Below, piece after piece: positions 60,775 through 64,000 of a stretch of DNA of 64,000 bases (positions are counted from its first letter, which is position 1; every line of letters starts with the position of its first letter). The position numbers and the translations under genes are program-made. Under the pieces are notes generated by a model, which worked only from the letters and a program-made list of their open reading frames with translations, made no database searches and was not told where the DNA came from. The stretch is from Actinomycetes bacterium (GTDB lineage: Bacteria > Actinomycetota > Aquicultoria > Aquicultorales > Aquicultoraceae): positions 57,225-121,224 of the forward strand of contig JAJYQA010000009.1 of NCBI GenBank assembly GCA_021794835.1, read 5' to 3'.

Positions 60775-61323
60775 CTAGTTGGCGGCTTCCATTTTGGCCC
60801 TGCCCTCGAGAACGTTGATGATCGTCTGGACGAACGCAGGCAGGTCATTAACGCTGCGCGAAGTTACGATATTGCCGTCGATAACCACTTCACGGTCAAC
60901 GATGTTTGCTCCGGCGTTTTTAAGGTCTATCATGACCGACGGCCAGGCTGTCATCAGTTTTCCGCGCACGATATCGGCCGATATCAAAAGCCAAGGAGCA
61001 TGACAGACTGCAGCAACCAGCTTGCCCTGGTTATACATCTCTTTTACAAAATCTACAGCTTTTTGGCTAAGCCTTAGCTTATCAGGTGAGTAACCGCCTG
61101 GAATAACAACCGCATCGAAATCGGCAGGCGAGACATTATCTAAGCTGGCGTCGGTCATCACCTCTTCTTGCCTATGGTGACCGATAAGCATCTGCTCCGC
61201 TTCAACACCAACCACAACCACGTCGGCGCCCTCTTGTTTTAGTCTCTCGTAGGGTTGCCGGAACTCTCTCTCGTCGAACTCGTTCGCTATAATTATTGCA
61301 ACTCTTTTTCCCTCAAGCGGCAT
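60775..61323 (-). CDS. DJ-1/PfpI family protein (protease-like/deglycase)
   Basis: About 182 residues, class I glutamine amidotransferase-like fold. KRVAIIIANEFDEREFRQP starts the domain, and VCHAPWLLISAD holds the nucleophile Cys on its sharp turn with the following His. PfpI-type proteins are heat-induced and have been reported as proteases or glyoxalase/deglycases. The start at 61323 (MPLEGK) has AGAGAGG upstream; longer starts up to 61389 are in frame. Convergent with the DUF3618 gene. Confidence 0.85.
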   Translation of the reverse strand: MPLEGKRVAIIIANEFDEREFRQPYERLKQEGADVVVVGVEAEQMLIGHHRQEEVMTDASLDNVSPADFDAVVIPGGYSPDKLRLSQKAVDFVKEMYNQGKLVAAVCHAPWLLISADIVRGKLMTAWPSVMIDLKNAGANIVDREVVIDGNIVTSRSVNDLPAFVQTIINVLEGRAKMEAAN

Positions 61324-61390
61324 AACGTCGGACCTCTCTTGCACACTACGATGCATCTTAATTTTTCTTGTAAACTTCAGACCTTTCATA

Positions 61391-61792
61391 CTATTGCTTC
61401 CCCATGTATTTCCCTTTGTGGTGCCTTTTCCCTGCCATAAACGCCATAAGCTTGAAAAACTTCAAAGATGCAACGATAAGAACTATGCCACCCATTGCAA
61501 TAATAGGGCCATATTCGATTATAGGATCATAGGTAACTCCATCAGGAGTAACGGTTATGTAACCCATGGGCTTTACGTTAACCCCCATACCAACACCAAA
61601 ACCCTCGCCCTCGCCTTCTTCTCTTGCCATACCTTTTCCCTTACCGCCACCGCTTCCCCAACCGTAGGAGATCCTGCCAACTGGGATAATTACTTTATCA
61701 CCGATCTGGCGCGATTCTCCAAAGATTGCCTGTACATTAGTTCCACTGACCTGAGACATAATACTTTTTACGACATCCTCATAATCCGCCAT
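61391..61792 (-). CDS. GerW/YtfJ family protein
   Basis: About 133 residues. VQAIFGESRQIGDKVIIPVG, a Gly-rich middle (GWGSGGGKGKG) and GFGVGMGVNVKPMGYITVTP are the YtfJ/GerW signature. The C-terminal IIAMGGIVLIVASLKFFKLM is a hydrophobic segment and may anchor the protein. In sporulating Bacillus the homologue affects spore germination; in non-sporulating bacteria the role is unknown. The start at 61792 (MADYED) has GGTGATTAGT upstream. Confidence 0.88.
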   Translation of the reverse strand: MADYEDVVKSIMSQVSGTNVQAIFGESRQIGDKVIIPVGRISYGWGSGGGKGKGMAREEGEGEGFGVGMGVNVKPMGYITVTPDGVTYDPIIEYGPIIAMGGIVLIVASLKFFKLMAFMAGKRHHKGKYMGKQ

Positions 61793-61848
61793 ACTAATCA
61801 CCGTCGCTTTCTTAGATTTAACTTAACTATTCCCAAGCAGGTCGAAAG

Positions 61849-62682
61849 TTAATAACTTAGCTGAGATTGATAGTAAAATGATGTAGCCACCTGCCTGATT
61901 TCATCAATCAGTGCTCTTCTTCTCCAGAAACGCCCGGTCAACTCTTCGACATAGGAGTTAAACTCGGCGTCAAAGCCGATTCTTTTCATCCTCATCAGAA
62001 AGCCGGCTGCCTGCCGGTAGGAAGCCCTCCACATGTGACCATCAAGATAAAGGTCAACCAGTTTCTTGTATAGCTCGTAGGATTCAACCGGGTGGGTGCC
62101 CTTTATGCCCTCGGCAACCATCTCAAGCACCACGAGGTCTTCGGTTTTAAATGCGACTTGGGCTGCCTCTTTGTGCATACCCTCTCTTAAGTAAATCTCA
62201 CTTAAAGCCCTCTCTTTGCTGCCACGCCACTTACCCGCATTGTTCACAACAGATTCAAAGACCTGTGGCCAGGTGTTGGTTTGTGCTGCCAGCTCCCTTA
62301 GTCGCTCATAATACTCAAAGACATCGAGTGTAACATACATTTCGTAGTATTTTTCAATGGCTTTCTCGTAGTTGCCCATCTCCTCGTAAGTCTCTGCCAA
62401 GAACCTATTAAGTCCTTCTACCTCAGGTTCCCTGAGATTCTTGGAGTAATACTCCGCCGTATCAATAGCTGCCTTGACATCTCCGTCGCTCTTTAGTTTC
62501 TCGGCCAGCCTTAGGGACGCATCGCTGATATCAGCATTTGCCCTTGCCAGCTGTACAAATTCCTCTTCCTTTCCAAGTCTTTCAAGAATATCCAACTTAA
62601 ATAGGATGGCCTGCTGGTAATGGTAGAGGGATGGCCAATCGCGTTCCTCGCTTGCCGCATACCCGTCTATGAGCATATCCAA
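61849..62682 (-). CDS. Tetratricopeptide-like helical protein, downstream partner of SWIM gene
   Basis: A 277-residue all-helical protein with repeated helix pairs like ERLGKEEEFVQLARANADIS, ETYEEMGNYEKAIEKYYEMY and ELYKKLVDLYLDGHMWRASY, which look like degenerate TPRs. Its ATG (62680-62682) overlaps the end of the SWIM gene by 16 bases in another frame, and the frame is open well upstream (EVAGKLDMLIDGYAASEE). Together they might be one protein of about 570 residues split by a frameshift, as in similar SWIM proteins. Confidence 0.7.
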   Translation of the reverse strand: MDMLIDGYAASEERDWPSLYHYQQAILFKLDILERLGKEEEFVQLARANADISDASLRLAEKLKSDGDVKAAIDTAEYYSKNLREPEVEGLNRFLAETYEEMGNYEKAIEKYYEMYVTLDVFEYYERLRELAAQTNTWPQVFESVVNNAGKWRGSKERALSEIYLREGMHKEAAQVAFKTEDLVVLEMVAEGIKGTHPVESYELYKKLVDLYLDGHMWRASYRQAAGFLMRMKRIGFDAEFNSYVEELTGRFWRRRALIDEIRQVATSFYYQSQLSY

Positions 62683-63563
62683 CTTGCCGGCGACCTCTGT
62701 GTCAGGTCGCGATCTGTAGCAAGCTCCAAGATCGCCGTGCGGTAATTCTCGTTGAAGAACTCATATCGCACACGCCCGTAGCTCTTCCAGAACTCATGCA
62801 CATAGCGGCTCCTCTCATCATCCGTCAGATCAGCTTTGGTGAGACACTCAACCAGACTTTCAAGTGAGTAACCGGCAATTTCACCAAAAACCCCGTAGGA
62901 GTCCTCAACCCGGCGAAGGTTCTTTGCCATCCCCTCAAATAGGGCCTCGAATATTTTTGCCGCCTCACGCCAGTTGCCCTGTTTTTGAAGCTTCTCGGCC
63001 AGGCTCTCTATAGGTTGCAGGTTCTCATAAACGTCTTTGGTGTTGTAGAAGCTTAAGTCCTCGTCTTTAAAAACTTCCTCGACTTGGCGTAGGTAATCAT
63101 CAACGGTCGACTCACGACCTTTGCCCCCCAGGTAGTAAACCCGAAGAAGATCAAGGATGCCTTCTTTTAACCCAATAAGGTCAACCACAAAGCTCTCGAG
63201 CTCTTTCTTGCTTATTCCCTTGATCATCTCAGCCGGTGAGACACTGAAGAGGTCGGGCTCTCTAACCCATTTTGGACCCTCCTGGATTACTTTTAGCATT
63301 GTGGCCACGGCATGCTTGCAGATACCACCAAAGTTGTATGGACAGGTACACTCGGCATGCAGGTCGCCGCCTCTCTCGTATATAGTTACGCGGTACGGGT
63401 GTCTTCCCTGCACAAAAGCCCAGTACCTTTCTCCGTCGCTCTCGATAACCCCAACTGCATTGTCGTAAAAGTACTTCTTGCCCTTAAAAAACGACGCGGG
63501 GGTTGAGAGCGACCTTACGGTATGCTCTGAAAATATTGGTAAAGACATTTGTCTTATCACCAC
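62667..63563 (-). CDS. SWIM zinc finger protein
   Basis: A 298-residue protein. AECTCPYNFGGICKHAVATM (about residues 72-92) is a SWIM finger, CxC then CxH. Upstream text YWAFVQGRHPYRVTIYERGG is typical of its N-terminal domain; downstream helices may be part of the TPR-like region that continues in the next gene. SWIM proteins bind DNA or act as adaptors. The end (LTQRSPASWICS) looks unnatural, favouring a frameshift. ATG start at 63563. Confidence 0.8.
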   Translation of the reverse strand: MVIRQMSLPIFSEHTVRSLSTPASFFKGKKYFYDNAVGVIESDGERYWAFVQGRHPYRVTIYERGGDLHAECTCPYNFGGICKHAVATMLKVIQEGPKWVREPDLFSVSPAEMIKGISKKELESFVVDLIGLKEGILDLLRVYYLGGKGRESTVDDYLRQVEEVFKDEDLSFYNTKDVYENLQPIESLAEKLQKQGNWREAAKIFEALFEGMAKNLRRVEDSYGVFGEIAGYSLESLVECLTKADLTDDERSRYVHEFWKSYGRVRYEFFNENYRTAILELATDRDLTQRSPASWICS

Positions 63564-63871
63564 TTTGTTTTTAATATTTAGTAGAATAGTGTACTTGAAG
63601 TGCGCCTTTAATAAAAGTATAGGCCGATAAGGTATGGCAAAAAAGAGACTTGCCTAAGTATGCAGAGCTATATAGTGCCCTGGCTACTTCTATTAGTTAG
63701 CTCTTCCGAGCCTAAACCACCGGCAGCAGCTTTGATAAGAACGCTGCTAAGCAGGTTGCGAGCTTTAGGTAGATCTTAGGGTTAGCCCTTAATATGCAAT
63801 AAGCGGTAGGTATTACAAGATATGGTCCCCATTAACCTGTTCCTGAGATTTGCATTTATTCGGATAGAAAT
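63564..63871. other. Gap before the IS element
   Basis: I see no gene. The part near 63564 should carry the SWIM gene promoter. The words GAGCTTTAGG-like and GTAGGTATTACAAG do not repeat elsewhere here. Confidence 0.4.
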
Positions 63872-64000
63872 TGTGTCAATGCCGATTTAAATCTGACCCC
63901 TTTCCGCCGATTTAAAATTGACCCCCCTTAGATTATGAGTTCACCTCCTTCTGCGGTGATGTGCCAGCTTTTCGTCTCTCTTTGAGCCGGTATGACTCAC
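63872..64000 (-). mobile_element. Terminal part of an IS21-family element (runs off right edge)
   Basis: The end begins about TGTGTCAATGCC and contains two repeated units, GCCGATTTAAATCTGACCCC (63881-63900) and GCCGATTTAAAATTGACCCC (63906-63925), 25 bases apart. Multiple terminal repeats of this style, with TTTAAATCTGACCCC-like text next to an istB end, are typical of IS21-family elements. The element continues beyond the window. Confidence 0.72.
63933..64000 (-). CDS. istB: IS21-family helper ATPase IstB, C-terminal end
   Basis: The minus strand ends with the codons ESYRLKERRKAGTSPQKEV, Asn, Ser and a stop at 63933-63935. ESYRLKE followed by a basic tail matches the end of IstB, the AAA+ helper of IS21 transposition. 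Only this tail is visible, so identification depends on its place next to the repeated IS terminus. Confidence 0.6.
   Translation of the reverse strand, partial: ESYRLKERRKAGTSPQKEVNS

Noticed and set aside
1..64000. CRISPR array
   Set aside because: Direct repeats seen (50037-50072, 63881-63925, word-repeat spacers) have no regular spacers and no cas genes; none is a CRISPR.

Overview
The window reads as a chromosome segment of a Gram-positive-type bacterium of moderate GC content, most likely a deep-branching anaerobic or subsurface lineage of Actinomycetota, with Bacillota as the alternative. The main reason is gene order. infC-rpmI-rplT, pheST and argCJBDFRG(H) follow one another, and an RNase HI / zinc-ribbon / Nif3 trio is present; as I recall, Mycobacterium has both arrangements. 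Transcriptional T-boxes before pheS and thrS, a ClpC-type unfoldase, SpoIIE-type phosphatases, a GerW-family protein and a small-protein cluster with a DUF3618-like member fit the same picture. A futalosine-type menaquinone cluster and low-potential redox genes suggest anaerobic respiration. None of the four tRNA genes encodes a CCA end.

Layout. 1-7600: arginine operon on the minus strand, from argC down to the first codons of argH. 7680-16600: a sugar nucleotidyltransferase, then the translation block pheST, rplT, rpmI, infC and thrS, with two T-boxes, an infC attenuator and an apparent AUC start on infC. 16670-22600: small unknown genes, a TIM-barrel protein and a SpoIIE/STAS partner-switching set. 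22600-26800: three tRNAs, then a redox/sulfur island with a CstR-like repressor, a thioredoxin with in-frame UGA in place of a redox Cys, an FmdB-like protein, a thioredoxin, a flavin reductase and a cytochrome c. 27000-34200: two TrkA/RCK proteins, a P2-type cation ATPase, tRNA-Leu and a second SpoIIE phosphatase. 35100-37500: DnaJ-like protein, thioredoxin reductase, glutaredoxin-like protein and BON protein. 37600-46000: menaquinone genes (UbiD/UbiA/UbiX homologues, mqnE, mqnA, mqnC, a nucleoside phosphorylase and an amidohydrolase). 46150-54700: a long structured leader before a CDF transporter, RNase HI/DUF164/Nif3, a zinc-finger-ClpC fusion, an archaeal-type methionine adenosyltransferase and a SprT-like metalloprotease. 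55250-64000: membrane proteins, DUF1015, a ferredoxin/coiled-coil/candidate-selenoprotein operon, an AmrS-like radical SAM protein, a small envelope-protein cluster, PfpI, GerW, SWIM/TPR genes and the end of an IS21-family element.

The most interesting system is a probable persulfide-responsive regulon. The repressor at 23240-23521 keeps the two cysteines of CstR and lacks the copper-binding His of CsoR. CsoR-type palindromes sit inside the trxA promoter (24849-24877) and before the ferredoxin operon (58161-58198). Both loci carry a small thiol-redox gene interrupted by one UGA at or next to the expected redox Cys. One UGA (57571-57573) is followed at the right distance by a perfect 9-bp stem with a G-containing loop, as expected of a bacterial SECIS. 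I infer two selenoproteins under persulfide or thiol-stress control. The Sec insertion genes are not in this window, so this needs the rest of the genome.
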